From Candidatus Aalborgicola bjergmarkensis (GTDB taxonomy: Bacteria > Pseudomonadota > Gammaproteobacteria > Burkholderiales > Burkholderiaceae_C): a stretch of 64,000 nucleotides of DNA. Below, piece after piece: positions 35,219-44,021 of the stretch. Location of the stretch: contig JADJFE010000030.1 in the NCBI GenBank assembly GCA_016708725.1, positions 1 through 64,000 of the forward strand, written 5' to 3'. Numbering within the stretch: position 1 is the first letter of the stretch; every line of letters starts with the position of its first letter. The position numbers and the translations under genes are program-made. A model generated the notes under the pieces. It saw nothing but the letters and a program-made list of their open reading frames with translations, was not told the origin of the DNA and searched no databases.

Positions 35219-36547
35219 CTAGCGGGCGATATTGTCTATATTCTGTTGAGACTGCCGCAGGCCCAGCGCCAGGAGCAGTCCGAGGCTGACGCACAGATAG
35301 TCCCCCATCAGATCGTCGTACAGGGCGGAATTGAACAGGCAGGCCATGGCCGTGGCGGCTGCTACGGAACAGGCGGCGCGCTTGCAGGCTGTGGAAAAAC
35401 GCAGTGCATCGCGCACCACGCACGCCAGCAAGGCGCACAGCAGCAGGATTCCACCGATGCCAAGCTCCACGCCCCATAGCAGGTACTCCTGGTGGGGGTT
35501 GCTGTTGTTGCCTGCGCCAAAGATGCGCTCTGCGGCGCTGCCCTCCAGCCGCTTGACCGCCGGGGTCCAGCTGCCAACGCCGTGCCCGTGCCATGGTTGC
35601 TCCTGTATGGCTTGTAAAGAGCGCCGCCAGGCATTCAAGCGCCAGCCGGAAGAGCTTGCCGTTTCCTGTTGCTCCTGTTGCTCCTGTTGGTCCTGTTGGT
35701 CCTGTTGTTCGGCCTGTACGTAGTTTTTGCTTTCGTGCCAGATTTTGGACATGCGCTCTTGCACCTGCGCCGAGCCCAGGGATAAGCCCGATAAAACCAG
35801 CACCGGGGTCAGGATCAGCGTCAGCAACTGCAAACGCCGGGGCATGGCCCACATGGCAGCCAGCGCCAGCGAGGTCAGTGCGATGGCGTAGCCGCTGCGC
35901 CCTTTGAGCACCAGAAAAACATTGGCCAGAGCCAGCAAGGCCATGCCCGTGCCCATACTTTGGGGCCACAGCTTTTCTGTCCGCAGGTGCCAGAAAACAG
36001 CGGCAACGGCGCCAAACATGATGGATTGGTCCAGGTAGCTGCCGGAAAAGACCACGTAAAGGGTATTCTGGGTGGCTTGCGCCCCTTGTTCGTGGAGAAT
36101 CCACGGCAGCGGTATTCCGGCGTAGAGCAGCCAGGACGATAGCAGCACAAATATCTGGCCCGCAGCAAAGACCAGCATGGCCAGCCGCGCTTCGCGCTCG
36201 GTGCGGATCAGGCCAATCAGCAGCACAATGCCCACTAATTTGGCATGCTTGAGCAGGCTGGCCAGCGCAACGGGTAGTTCCACCTCGGTCCAGGCCAGAC
36301 TCAGCGCGGATACCACGACCAGCGCCAGGACGGCGCGCGGAGTCCACAGTTGGTTGAAGGCGGTGTCATTGCGCTGATAAATCCAGTTGGCGCCCAGATA
36401 GCCCAGTCCTGCAACGAACAGCAGCACTTTGGCAAGACTGATCCAGGCCATTGGCAGGCTGACCGAAAGCGCCACCAGACAAACCAGGCACAGGCGCGCG
36501 CTCAAGCGGGTGGATGCGGTGCTTGCGGTACTTGCGGTGCTTGCCAT
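35219..36547 (-). CDS. O-antigen ligase-like membrane protein (WaaL / Wzy_C family)
   Basis: 442 residues with about 11-12 membrane helices. A large periplasmic loop at about residues 270-340 holds the Wzy_C region (WHGHGVGSWTPAVKRL, GNNSNPHQEYLLWGVELG) with the conserved Arg/His expected for ligases. Two low-complexity tracts come from 9-bp tandem repeats: STASTASTAST at the N-terminus and a QQDQQ/QQEQQ stretch near residue 285. The gene starts inside the 3' end of the GT2 gene (46-bp overlap). WaaL joins O-antigen to lipid A-core; polymerase activity cannot be excluded. Confidence 0.8.
   Translation of the reverse strand: MASTASTASTASTRLSARLCLVCLVALSVSLPMAWISLAKVLLFVAGLGYLGANWIYQRNDTAFNQLWTPRAVLALVVVSALSLAWTEVELPVALASLLKHAKLVGIVLLIGLIRTEREARLAMLVFAAGQIFVLLSSWLLYAGIPLPWILHEQGAQATQNTLYVVFSGSYLDQSIMFGAVAAVFWHLRTEKLWPQSMGTGMALLALANVFLVLKGRSGYAIALTSLALAAMWAMPRRLQLLTLILTPVLVLSGLSLGSAQVQERMSKIWHESKNYVQAEQQDQQDQQEQQEQQETASSSGWRLNAWRRSLQAIQEQPWHGHGVGSWTPAVKRLEGSAAERIFGAGNNSNPHQEYLLWGVELGIGGILLLCALLACVVRDALRFSTACKRAACSVAAATAMACLFNSALYDDLMGDYLCVSLGLLLALGLRQSQQNIDNIAR
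35664..35710 (-). repeat. 9-bp tandem repeat coding Gln-rich tract in the ligase gene
   Basis: About five units of CTCCTGTTG or GTCCTGTTG on the plus strand, coding QQE/QQD units in the periplasmic loop. Being a multiple of three, length changes would vary the loop without breaking the frame. Confidence 0.8.
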
Positions 36548-37299
36548 TGCGCGCCCTTTTTTTTCTCGAAGGCTTTGACGTAGCGGTAAAACGTCCCTTC
36601 AAAATTGCCCAGGGCAATCACAAAACCTGCCCATCCGTCCAGAAAGCCGAGCTTGAAAACATAGTGTTTGACAAAAGCCCATATTCCGTGGGACAGCGCC
36701 GTGCCCATGGAGATGTTCTTGTGCATGATCTTTTCGGCCCCCAGGGTCGAATAGCGGTTGGCCTTGTGCATGACTTCGGCCATATTCTTGAAAGGGAACT
36801 GCCAGATGGGGTTGCGCAGCGCACCCAGGGGCTTGGCGGAGAGCAGGACGTAGCCCTCGTGCACCGGTTTGAGGTCGTAGTGCATGCTCCCGTTGCGAAA
36901 CAGTTGCGGCTGGCGGTAGTTGGGGTACCAGCCGGAGTGGCGAATCCAGCGGCCCATGAAAAAGCTGGTGCGTGGCACCCGGTACACATCCAGCGCCTGC
37001 GGATCGTTGATGATGGACTGGATTTCCTGGCCCACTTCCGGGGTGCAGCGCTCGTCGGCATCGAGGCTGAATATCCATGCATGGCTGCAAGCGGCAATGG
37101 CGGCGTTGCGCAGGGCACCAAAGCCCTGGAAATCCACCTGTACCACGCGCGCGCCCATACTTCTGGCGATCTCGGCTGTGGCATCCGTGCTCCAGGAATC
37201 CACCACCACCACTTCGTCGGCCCAGGGCACGCTGGCAATGGTCGCCGCCACCTTCTCGGCTTCGTTGTAGGCGATGATATAGACAGAAATTTTGTTCAT
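36502..37299 (-). CDS. Glycosyltransferase family 2 (WaaE/KdtX-like LPS core transferase)
   Basis: 265 residues, starting MNKISVYIIAYNEAEKVAAT. GT2 motifs are VVVVDSWSTDAT (nucleotide-binding Asp), FSLDADERCTPEV (DXD-type), and GWYPNYRQPQLFRNG with HEGY further on, as in WaaE-type enzymes that add a core heptose-linked glucose. Its position before an O-antigen ligase and msbA fits LPS core assembly. The last codons overlap the start of the ligase gene within a 9-bp tandem repeat (36513-36545). Confidence 0.85.
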   Translation of the reverse strand: MNKISVYIIAYNEAEKVAATIASVPWADEVVVVDSWSTDATAEIARSMGARVVQVDFQGFGALRNAAIAACSHAWIFSLDADERCTPEVGQEIQSIINDPQALDVYRVPRTSFFMGRWIRHSGWYPNYRQPQLFRNGSMHYDLKPVHEGYVLLSAKPLGALRNPIWQFPFKNMAEVMHKANRYSTLGAEKIMHKNISMGTALSHGIWAFVKHYVFKLGFLDGWAGFVIALGNFEGTFYRYVKAFEKKKGAQWQAPQVPQAPHPPA

Positions 37300-37434
37300 C
37301 CGGGGCTGGTGGTAGTATTCGCCCGCGCAAGCGTGGCATTGGCTGATTGGTCGGCGGCGTAGTCTAGTTCAAAATGGTGGGTACGTGAGAATGGTCTGCA
37401 AGGCTTGTAACCTTTATTGTTTTTTGGAAGAAAT

Positions 37435-37686
37435 ATGACTGACAACGTAGACAACCTGCTCCTGGAGATGCTCAGAGGACTGCGTAACGACGTGAAGGAA
37501 TTCCGTTTGCGTTACGAAGAGGATGTGCAAGACTTGAAAGCGCGCATGTCCAGTCTTGAGAATGCCATGGTCTCTGTCAAACGGGATTTGAACTATGGCG
37601 ATGAGGTGGATGCCAGGCAGCAGGTGAGCCTGGACAAGATCATGCGGCGCATCGAGCGGATCGAACACCGATTGGAACTTGCGTAA
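37435..37686 (+). CDS. Small coiled-coil protein, unknown
   Basis: 83 residues from ATG 37435, with GGAAG 4 bp upstream. Almost entirely heptad-rich helix (LRNDVKEFRLRYEEDVQDLK, SLENAMVSVKRDL, IMRRIERIEHRLEL). No membrane segment. Similar short proteins often precede toxin-antitoxin genes, as here, but no family function is known to me. Confidence 0.65.
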   Translation: MTDNVDNLLLEMLRGLRNDVKEFRLRYEEDVQDLKARMSSLENAMVSVKRDLNYGDEVDARQQVSLDKIMRRIERIEHRLELA

Positions 37687-37746
37687 AAACCGTCATGTCG
37701 GCGGTGCTTCCACAAGTTTTCTAGCGACGGTAGGCAAAGGAAAATC

Positions 37747-38025
37747 ATGAATGCAGTGGTGATTGAGCATGTACGTGTTAGCGAACTGCCTGCATCCTGG
37801 CAGGAAAAGTTCCAAGGCACGGTTTTTGCCCTTAGGGAGCGTGTCACTGTGCGTATTGAGGAGGAAACTATCGATGGGGTAGAGTTGACCGACGTATCGG
37901 CGGTAACTGCCAATCCGATCTTCGGAATGTGGCACGATCACAAGGATTTAGTCGATGTGAATGGCTACGTGCAGGAGTTGCGGCGGCCCCGTTTCACCCT
38001 TGATTGCGTGCCGCATGCTGATTGA
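37747..38025 (+). CDS. Probable antitoxin of a VapBC-like pair
   Basis: 92 residues, starting MNAVVIEHVRVSELPASWQE, with a C-terminal PIFGMWHDHKDLVDVNGYVQ and an RRPRF segment. The GMW/D-H and 'V..YV..LR..R' C-terminus is typical of small antitoxins whose end wraps a PIN toxin. Its stop overlaps the PIN gene start by 8 bp. Assignment rests on neighbour and pattern. Confidence 0.75.
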   Translation: MNAVVIEHVRVSELPASWQEKFQGTVFALRERVTVRIEEETIDGVELTDVSAVTANPIFGMWHDHKDLVDVNGYVQELRRPRFTLDCVPHAD

Positions 38026-38392
38026 TACCGATGTGCTGATCTGGCTGGCCCGTGGTCACGAAGGTGCAGCGCAGCGTTTGGCCAATGCAGTGCCTTGGCA
38101 TCTGTCGGTCGTTACCTATATCGAGTTGGCACAAGGTTGCCGCAGCAAGGCCGAATTGATCAGGCTCAAGAAGGGGTTAGCTGTGAGTCGTGCACAATTG
38201 CTGCCACTGACCCCGGCCATCTCTGACCGGGCCATGCAGTTGATCGATGACTTTGCGCTATCGCACGGACTACAACTCGGTGACGCCCTGATCGCCGCGA
38301 CAGCAATTGATAGTGGACAGACGCTGTTGACGGGAAACGTCAAGCATTTTTCGTCCCTTCCCGATTTGAAACTTGAAGCGTTTGTCGTCTGA
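38018..38392 (+). CDS. PIN-domain toxin (VapC-like)
   Basis: 124 residues from ATG 38018. Acidic PIN residues occur in MLIDTDVLIWLARG (Asp), VTYIELAQGC (Glu) and GLQLGDALIAATAI (Asp), then LLTGNVKHFSSLPDL. VapC-type ribonuclease. Overlaps the antitoxin stop. The following GT2 gene starts 3 bp after the stop and is probably read through from this operon. Confidence 0.88.
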   Translation: MIDTDVLIWLARGHEGAAQRLANAVPWHLSVVTYIELAQGCRSKAELIRLKKGLAVSRAQLLPLTPAISDRAMQLIDDFALSHGLQLGDALIAATAIDSGQTLLTGNVKHFSSLPDLKLEAFVV

Positions 38393-38395
38393 TTG

Positions 38396-39250
38396 ATGGA
38401 TGCTTCCGATCTTGTTTCCGTGGTGATAACGACCTACAACCGCAGCGATGCCTTGCTGGCTGTCTTGCAGGCATTGTTGCACCAGAGCGACCGCCATTTT
38501 GAAGTCATTGTGGCCGATGATGGCTCCAGGGACGAGCACCGGCGCGCGGTGCTGGAGTCGCCCATCGCCCAGTCCTGCCGCATCACGCACGTCTGGCATC
38601 CGGATGTGGGTTTTACGGCATCGCGCATCCGCAACCGTGGCGTGGCAGCTTCGCACGGTGCCTACATCGTTTTTCTGGACGGCGACTGCGTGCCCGAGGT
38701 GGACTTTATCGCCCGCCACAAGGCGCTGGCGCAGCCGGGATGCTTTGTCAATGGCAGCCGCGTGCTGCTGTCGGCGGCATTCACCGAGCGGGTGCTGACC
38801 ACAGGGGAGCTGGTCTGTGGACGTGCGCGTAGTTATTGGCTGCAGCAGCGGTTTTTCGGCCACGCCAGCAAGCTCAGCGGCTTGTTGCGTTTGCCCGATG
38901 GGGCGCTGCGGCTGCGCCGGGAGTTTTCCTGGAAGGGTATTCGCAGCTGCAATATGGGCGTCTGGCGGGCGGATTTTGAGCGGGTTGACGGTTTTGACGA
39001 ATCGTTTGTTGGCTGGGGGCATGAGGACGCCGATTTTGTGCTGCGTCTCCACCATAGCGGGGTCGTGCGCAAGAACGGGTTTTGTGCGACCGAAGTTTTT
39101 CATCTGTGGCACCAGGAGGCTGCACGCAGCCAGGAGTCACACAATGCCAGCGTCGTGGTGCAGCGTGCCAAAACGGCCATCACGCAACCCACGCTGGGTT
39201 TTTCGCAACCAAGGATCAGCGACGACGCTGTCATCACAAGACTGGGATAA
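38396..39250 (+). CDS. Glycosyltransferase family 2 with C-terminal galactosyltransferase-like region
   Basis: 284 residues from ATG 38396. GT2 motifs: VSVVITTYNRSDALLAVLQ, VIVADDGSRDEHR, GFTASRIRNRGVA, IVFLDGDCVP (DXD-type), and the C-terminal GFDESFVGWGHEDADFVLRL typical of the Glyco_transf_7C/chondroitin-synthase-like group. Substrate unknown; a capsule or LPS decoration is likely. The stop TAA overlaps the tolB start by one base. Confidence 0.85.
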   Translation: MDASDLVSVVITTYNRSDALLAVLQALLHQSDRHFEVIVADDGSRDEHRRAVLESPIAQSCRITHVWHPDVGFTASRIRNRGVAASHGAYIVFLDGDCVPEVDFIARHKALAQPGCFVNGSRVLLSAAFTERVLTTGELVCGRARSYWLQQRFFGHASKLSGLLRLPDGALRLRREFSWKGIRSCNMGVWRADFERVDGFDESFVGWGHEDADFVLRLHHSGVVRKNGFCATEVFHLWHQEAARSQESHNASVVVQRAKTAITQPTLGFSQPRISDDAVITRLG

Positions 39251-40524
39251 TGCAACTTATGTTCATGCGTTATGTTTTATTTCTGCTTGCGGGTTTGATG
39301 TGTTTGCCGGTACTGGCCCAGTTTCGGGTGGAAGTGTCCGGGGTTGGTTTGACCCAGTACCCGATAGCCGTGGCTGCGTTTCGGGGGGATGACACCGCGC
39401 CGCAAAAAATCGGGGCTATCGTGGTGGCTGATCTGGAGCGCAGTGGCCAGTTCCGCGCCGTTGACACGGGCAACGCGGTACTCGATGAGACTTCGCGCCC
39501 GGAAGTCTCCAGCTGGCGTCAAAAAGGCGCCGATGCCCTGGTGACCGGCAGCATCAGCCGTTTGGCCGATGGGCGTTTTGATGTGCGTGTGCGTCTGTGG
39601 GATACGGTACGCGCGCAGGACCTGGGCGGTCAGAGTTATGCGGTGGTTGCGAATGATTTGCGCCTGGTTGCGCACTACGTGGCGGATTTTGTGTACGAGA
39701 AAATCACCGGCGATAAAGGCATATTTTCGACCCGCATCACGTATGTGACCAAGGTCGGGACGGCTTACAACCTGTGGGTGGCCGATGCCGATGGCGAAAA
39801 TGCGCAAAGCGCGCTCCATAGTCCCGAGCCTATCATCTCGCCCTCCTGGTCGCCCAACGGGACACAGATTGCCTACGTATCGTTTGAATCGCGCAAGCCG
39901 GTCATTTTTGTGCACGATGTTGCCTCCGGCAAGCGCCGACTCGTGGCCAACTTCAAAGGCTCCAACAGCGCCCCGGCCTGGTCGCCCGATGGCAAGACGC
40001 TGGCCGTCACCCTGAGCCGTGATGGCGGATCGCAGTTGTACCTGATGGATGCCAACGGCGGCGAGCCCCGGCGTTTGACGGAATCGAGTGCCATCGACAC
40101 GGAACCAATTTTTTCCGCCGATGGTAAAACCATTTATTTTGTCAGTGACCGTGGCGGCGCTCCCCAGATTTACCGCATGCCCGCAACGGGCGGCAACCCC
40201 GAACGGATCACCTTTGGTGGCACCTACAATGTGTCCCCTTCCGTGAGCACGGACGGCAAATGGTTGGCCTACATCTCACGGGTGGGCGGTGCCTTCAAGT
40301 TGCATGTGATGGACCTGTCCAGTGGTGTGGTCAATGCGGTGACCGATACCGCAGCGGACGAAAACCCCAGCTTTTCCCCCAATAGCCGCCTCATCATCTA
40401 TGCCACCCAGCAGCAAGGGCGCGAGGCGCTGATGACGACGACCGTGGACGGAAAAATCAAGGCGCGTCTGGCAGGGCAAAGCGGAGATATTCGTGAACCC
40501 GGCTGGGGCCCGATGCAGAAATGA
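39250..40524 (+). CDS. tolB: Tol-Pal system periplasmic beta-propeller TolB
   Basis: 424 residues from ATG 39250, with a signal peptide (MRYVLFLLAGLMCLPVLAQF). TolB N-terminal domain (IGAIVVADLERSGQFRAVD), then propeller blades with repeating PSWSPNGTQIAYVS, PAWSPDGKTLAVTLS, PIFSADGKTIYFVSD motifs. It acts in the periplasm linking Pal to TolA during outer-membrane constriction. tolQRA are not in this window upstream; the gene instead follows a glycosyltransferase, so the cluster is split or rearranged here. Confidence 0.95.
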   Translation: MQLMFMRYVLFLLAGLMCLPVLAQFRVEVSGVGLTQYPIAVAAFRGDDTAPQKIGAIVVADLERSGQFRAVDTGNAVLDETSRPEVSSWRQKGADALVTGSISRLADGRFDVRVRLWDTVRAQDLGGQSYAVVANDLRLVAHYVADFVYEKITGDKGIFSTRITYVTKVGTAYNLWVADADGENAQSALHSPEPIISPSWSPNGTQIAYVSFESRKPVIFVHDVASGKRRLVANFKGSNSAPAWSPDGKTLAVTLSRDGGSQLYLMDANGGEPRRLTESSAIDTEPIFSADGKTIYFVSDRGGAPQIYRMPATGGNPERITFGGTYNVSPSVSTDGKWLAYISRVGGAFKLHVMDLSSGVVNAVTDTAADENPSFSPNSRLIIYATQQQGREALMTTTVDGKIKARLAGQSGDIREPGWGPMQK

Positions 40525-40549
40525 TGTGTTTTATTAGGAGCGTTGAGGA

Positions 40550-41086
40550 ATGAATCGATTGATGTTGGCGGTGGTGGTCACCGCTTTTTTAGGTGCTTGC
40601 GGCTCGTCCGTCAAGCTTGACGACAAGGTGCCGGTGGATGATAAATCCGGGACGCCTGTGTACCCCAACGGGTCAGACGGCAGAACGGGCAGCAGCGGCC
40701 AAAGCAGCGTGGCCGCAGTGGATATTGGCAAATCCACGCCATCTTCGGTGGCCCAGTCGGCGGATCGCATTGTGTATTTTGATTTTGACAGCGCGGCGAT
40801 CCGGCCCGAGTTTCAACCCTTGATCGAATCGCACGCACGGGGAATCAAGGCCGATAAAAACAAACGCGTTGCCATCGAAGGCCATACGGACGAGCGCGGC
40901 GGGCGCGAATACAACCTATCCTTGGGGCAGCGGCGCGCGGAGTCGGTTCGGCGCGCCATGGCTTTGCTGGGTGTTCCCGAGAGCCAGATGGAAGCGGTCA
41001 GTTTTGGCAAGGAAAAACCGGCCGAGTTGGGGTCCACCGAGGCCGCCATGGAAAAGAACCGGCGCGCTGAAATCACCTACCGATGA
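40550..41086 (+). CDS. pal: Peptidoglycan-associated lipoprotein Pal
   Basis: 178 residues. Signal peptide with lipobox FLGACGSS, a flexible Ser/Gly linker, and an OmpA-like domain (VYFDFDSAAIRPEFQPLIES, IEGHTDERGGREYNLSLGQRR, NRRAEITY) that binds diaminopimelate in peptidoglycan. It follows tolB by 25 bp with GGAG upstream and overlaps cpoB by 4 bp. Confidence 0.96.
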   Translation: MNRLMLAVVVTAFLGACGSSVKLDDKVPVDDKSGTPVYPNGSDGRTGSSGQSSVAAVDIGKSTPSSVAQSADRIVYFDFDSAAIRPEFQPLIESHARGIKADKNKRVAIEGHTDERGGREYNLSLGQRRAESVRRAMALLGVPESQMEAVSFGKEKPAELGSTEAAMEKNRRAEITYR

Positions 41087-41865
41087 GCGGGCCGTTGCGA
41101 TTGCGGTGTTTCCGCCAGGCGCTGGTTGTTGCTGCGCTTTCGTCGTATGTTGCAAGCGCGTCGGCCGGTCTTTTTGACGACGAAGAGGCGCGCAGGGCCA
41201 TCCTGGATTTGCGCCAGAGGGTACAGGCCACCGAGCAAAAACTTGTCGAGGAAAAGCGCCGTTCCACGGAGGATATGGCGCAGCTGCGCAGCAGCAATGT
41301 GGAATTGCAAAGCCAGCTTGATGGCCTGCGCGGGGAAGTCGCCAAGTTGCGCGGCCAGAATGAACAGATAGCGCGCGATCTGGCGGATATGCAACGTTTG
41401 CAAAAGGAGACCGCGCAGAACGTCGATGAGCGCTTGCGCAGATTCGAGCCGGCACGCATGAGTCTGGATGGCCGTGAATTCAGCGTTGAGCCGGACGAAA
41501 AGCGGGAATATGAAGCCGCCATGGCGCTGTTTCGCAAGGGCGAATTTGCTGCGGCCCAGACCACTTTTGTCAGTTTTTTGAATCGACGTGCCAACAGCGG
41601 TTTTCGTCCATCGGCCTTGTTCTGGCTGGGCAATGCCCAGTATGCGATCAAGAACTATAAGGATGCCATGGCCAGCTTTCGCACGCTGACCGCACAGGCG
41701 CCGGACCATGTACGCGTTCCCGAGGCGGTACTGGCGATTGCCAATTGCCAGCTGGAAATGAAAGATGCCAAGGCAGCACGCAAAACCCTGGAAGACCTGA
41801 TTGCCATGTACCCGAAATCCGAGGCCGCACAAGCCGCCAAGGACCGTCTGGCGCGTTTCCCGTAG
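41083..41865 (+). CDS. cpoB: Cell division coordinator CpoB (YbgF)
   Basis: 260 residues: signal peptide (ALVVAALSSYVASASAG), N-terminal trimeric coiled coil (residues about 35-125), and C-terminal TPR domain (REYEAAMALFRKGEFAAAQ, ALFWLGNAQYAIKNYKDAM). Periplasmic partner of TolA and PBP1B that couples outer-membrane constriction to septal wall synthesis. Start overlaps pal stop (ATGA). Confidence 0.93.
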   Translation: MSGPLRLRCFRQALVVAALSSYVASASAGLFDDEEARRAILDLRQRVQATEQKLVEEKRRSTEDMAQLRSSNVELQSQLDGLRGEVAKLRGQNEQIARDLADMQRLQKETAQNVDERLRRFEPARMSLDGREFSVEPDEKREYEAAMALFRKGEFAAAQTTFVSFLNRRANSGFRPSALFWLGNAQYAIKNYKDAMASFRTLTAQAPDHVRVPEAVLAIANCQLEMKDAKAARKTLEDLIAMYPKSEAAQAAKDRLARFP

Positions 41866-41872
41866 AGTGAAT

Positions 41873-42631
41873 ATGGAACAGCGGCGCTTTGCGGGCCTGG
41901 AGCGTCTCTACGGCCCAGGACCAGCCGCCCTGGTGCGTGCGGCGCACGTTGCCGTGGTTGGCATGGGTGGTGTAGGCTCCTGGGCAGCAGAGGCGTTGGC
42001 GCGTAGCGGGGTGGGGCGTCTGACCCTGATTGATATGGACCACGTGGCCGAGTCGAACATCAACCGCCAGATTCAGGCTCTCAGCACCACGCTTGGCATG
42101 GCAAAGGTCTTGGCCATGCAAGAACGCATTGCCTTGATCAACCCCGCATGCGCAGTCACGTGTGTGGATGCCTTTGTGGAGAGCGCCAACTGGCCGTCGC
42201 TGCTGCCAGCGCCAGTGGATGCCACCATTGACGCTTGCGACCAGGTGCATGCCAAGACGGCCATGGCTGAATGGGCGCGGCGCACCAAAAATATCCTGAT
42301 AACGGTGGGTGCTGCCGGTGGCAAGCGGCATGCCCACCAGGTTGATATTGCGGACCTGAGTGAAACCACGCACGATCCCTTGCTGGCGCAGCTGCGCTAC
42401 CGGCTGCGCAAGGCCCATGGTGCACCACGCGGTGCCAAGAAAATAGGTGTTCCCTGTGTTTTCAGCCGTGAGGCGGTAGCCGCCGCCGATGCATCGTGTA
42501 CTGCCGAGCAGAGTGACAACACCCTGAATTGCCACGGTTACGGCTCGACTGTGGCGGTCACAGCAACCTTTGGCATGTGTGCCGCAGGCTGGGTGGTCGA
42601 TAAAATTTCCAGGTCGTATTCCAAAAAATAA
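41873..42631 (+). CDS. tcdA: tRNA threonylcarbamoyladenosine dehydratase
   Basis: 252 residues from ATG 41873 (MEQRRFAGLERLYG). ThiF/E1-like Rossmann fold: VAVVGMGGVGSWAAEALARSGVG, LIDMDHVAESNINRQI, and DACDQVHAKTAM. TcdA cyclises t6A to ct6A in tRNA at position 37, using ATP and the CsdAE sulfur relay. Eight bp after cpoB, so co-transcribed with it. Confidence 0.9.
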   Translation: MEQRRFAGLERLYGPGPAALVRAAHVAVVGMGGVGSWAAEALARSGVGRLTLIDMDHVAESNINRQIQALSTTLGMAKVLAMQERIALINPACAVTCVDAFVESANWPSLLPAPVDATIDACDQVHAKTAMAEWARRTKNILITVGAAGGKRHAHQVDIADLSETTHDPLLAQLRYRLRKAHGAPRGAKKIGVPCVFSREAVAAADASCTAEQSDNTLNCHGYGSTVAVTATFGMCAAGWVVDKISRSYSKK

Positions 42632-42639
42632 CCCAAGCC

Positions 42640-43761
42640 ATGACCATTCCCTCCCAGACACTGCACATTGATCTTGGTACACGCAGCTATCCCATCGTCA
42701 TTGGCACGGGACTGCTGGGTGATCCACAGACGTACAACGGTTTACCCGCCGCCAGCGCTGCGCTGATTGTCACCAACACCACGGTGGCACCTTTGTACGC
42801 GCAGACCCTGCAGACGGCTTTACAGGGGCGCTTCAAGGCCGTGCATACGGTGGTGCTGCCCGATGGCGAAGAGTACAAGACTTGGCAGACGCTGAACCTG
42901 ATTTTTGATGCCTTGCTGGAGCGGGAGTGTGATCGCAAGACGGTACTCTTTGCGCTTGGCGGCGGTGTGGTGGGAGACATGACCGGGTTTGCCGCTGCCA
43001 GTTACATGCGCGGCGTGCCATTTGTGCAGGTCCCCACCACGCTCTTGTCGCAGGTGGATTCCTCGGTAGGGGGAAAGACGGGCATCAACCACCCTCTGGG
43101 CAAGAACATGGTGGGCGCTTTTTATCAACCCTTGCTGGTGGTGTGCGATCTGGACACCCTGCGCACGCTTCCCCCCCGCGAGGTCAGCGCCGGGCTGGCG
43201 GAAATCATCAAATATGGCCCGATTGCCGATCTGGCATTTTTTGACTGGATACAAACCCATATCGACGCCTTGCGTGCGTGTGAAACACCTGCCTTGATGC
43301 ATGCCGTGCGGCGCAGTTGCGAGATCAAGGCCTGGGTGGTGGCGCAGGATGAGCGTGAGCAGGGCTTGCGCGCCATCCTGAATTTTGGCCACACCTTTGG
43401 CCACGCCATCGAAGCCGGCATGGGATATGGTCAGTGGTTGCACGGTGAGGCCGTGGGTTGCGGCATGGTCATGGCAGCGAATTTGTCGCACCAGCTGGGT
43501 TTGCTTGATGCAGCGTTTGTGCAGCGTTTGACGGATTTGATCGCCAAAGCGGGCTTGCCCGTGCGCGGCCCGCAGTTGCCTTCTTCTGCTGCCAGTGGTA
43601 GTGGTGGCAATGCCGAGGCCTACCTGGCGTTGATGCGCCACGATAAAAAATCGCAGGCTGGAGAAATCCGGTTCGTGTTGCTGGATGGCCCTGGCCGTGC
43701 CACAGTACGTGCGGCGCCCGATGAACTGGTTTGTGCGGTGATTGATGCGTGCAGCGCCTGA
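42640..43761 (+). CDS. aroB: 3-dehydroquinate synthase
   Basis: 373 residues. NAD-dependent dehydroquinate synthase motifs: VLPDGEEYKTWQT, ALGGGVVGDMTGFAAASYMRG, PTTLLSQVDSSVGGKTGINH, FYQPLLVVCDLDTL, GLAEIIKYG, and NFGHTFGHAIE with metal-binding residues. Second step of the shikimate pathway. In many relatives aroK precedes it; here tcdA does, 9 bp upstream. Confidence 0.96.
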   Translation: MTIPSQTLHIDLGTRSYPIVIGTGLLGDPQTYNGLPAASAALIVTNTTVAPLYAQTLQTALQGRFKAVHTVVLPDGEEYKTWQTLNLIFDALLERECDRKTVLFALGGGVVGDMTGFAAASYMRGVPFVQVPTTLLSQVDSSVGGKTGINHPLGKNMVGAFYQPLLVVCDLDTLRTLPPREVSAGLAEIIKYGPIADLAFFDWIQTHIDALRACETPALMHAVRRSCEIKAWVVAQDEREQGLRAILNFGHTFGHAIEAGMGYGQWLHGEAVGCGMVMAANLSHQLGLLDAAFVQRLTDLIAKAGLPVRGPQLPSSAASGSGGNAEAYLALMRHDKKSQAGEIRFVLLDGPGRATVRAAPDELVCAVIDACSA

Positions 43762-43867
43762 ATCGGGCAATGTCTGGCGCGTCAGTTACCGGATGTGAAA
43801 TAACCCCATTGGGATGTTGGAGTATCGGGGAGTACATAAACATGCAATCTTATGGTACATTGAAGCC

Positions 43868-43933
43868 ATGAAGCCCACTACGCAACTGCTACTACTGCTA
43901 TCGCTCCTGTGTCACAACGGGCGGACGATGTAG
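43868..43933 (+). CDS. leuL: leu operon leader peptide
   Basis: A 21-codon ORF starting ATGAAGCCCACTACGCAA, with seven leucine codons among eight consecutive positions (CTG CTA CTA CTG CTA TCG CTC CTG), ending in TAG at 43931. It is followed 20 bp later by a strong terminator and then leuA. This is the standard layout of transcription attenuation by leucyl-tRNA supply: ribosome stalling at the Leu run would stop the terminator from forming. Confidence 0.85.
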   Translation: MKPTTQLLLLLSLLCHNGRTM

Positions 43934-43953
43934 CACCTGCGCTGCACCCACTC

Positions 43954-43989
43954 AAAGCCCGTTCGCACTTGCAACGGGCTTTTTGTTTT
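43954..43989 (+). terminator. leuA attenuator terminator
   Basis: AAAGCCCGTT, loop CGCACTTGC, AACGGGCTTTT then TTTGTTTTT. It lies between the Leu-rich leader peptide and the leuA start (44022). Confidence 0.9.
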
Positions 43990-44021
43990 TCCGAAATTTT
44001 CACACCAACAGGAGTAAAAAA

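Noticed and set aside
39082..39249. A longer TolB start at 39082
   Set aside because: It would overlap the glycosyltransferase gene by 168 bp and bury the signal peptide that starts near 39250.
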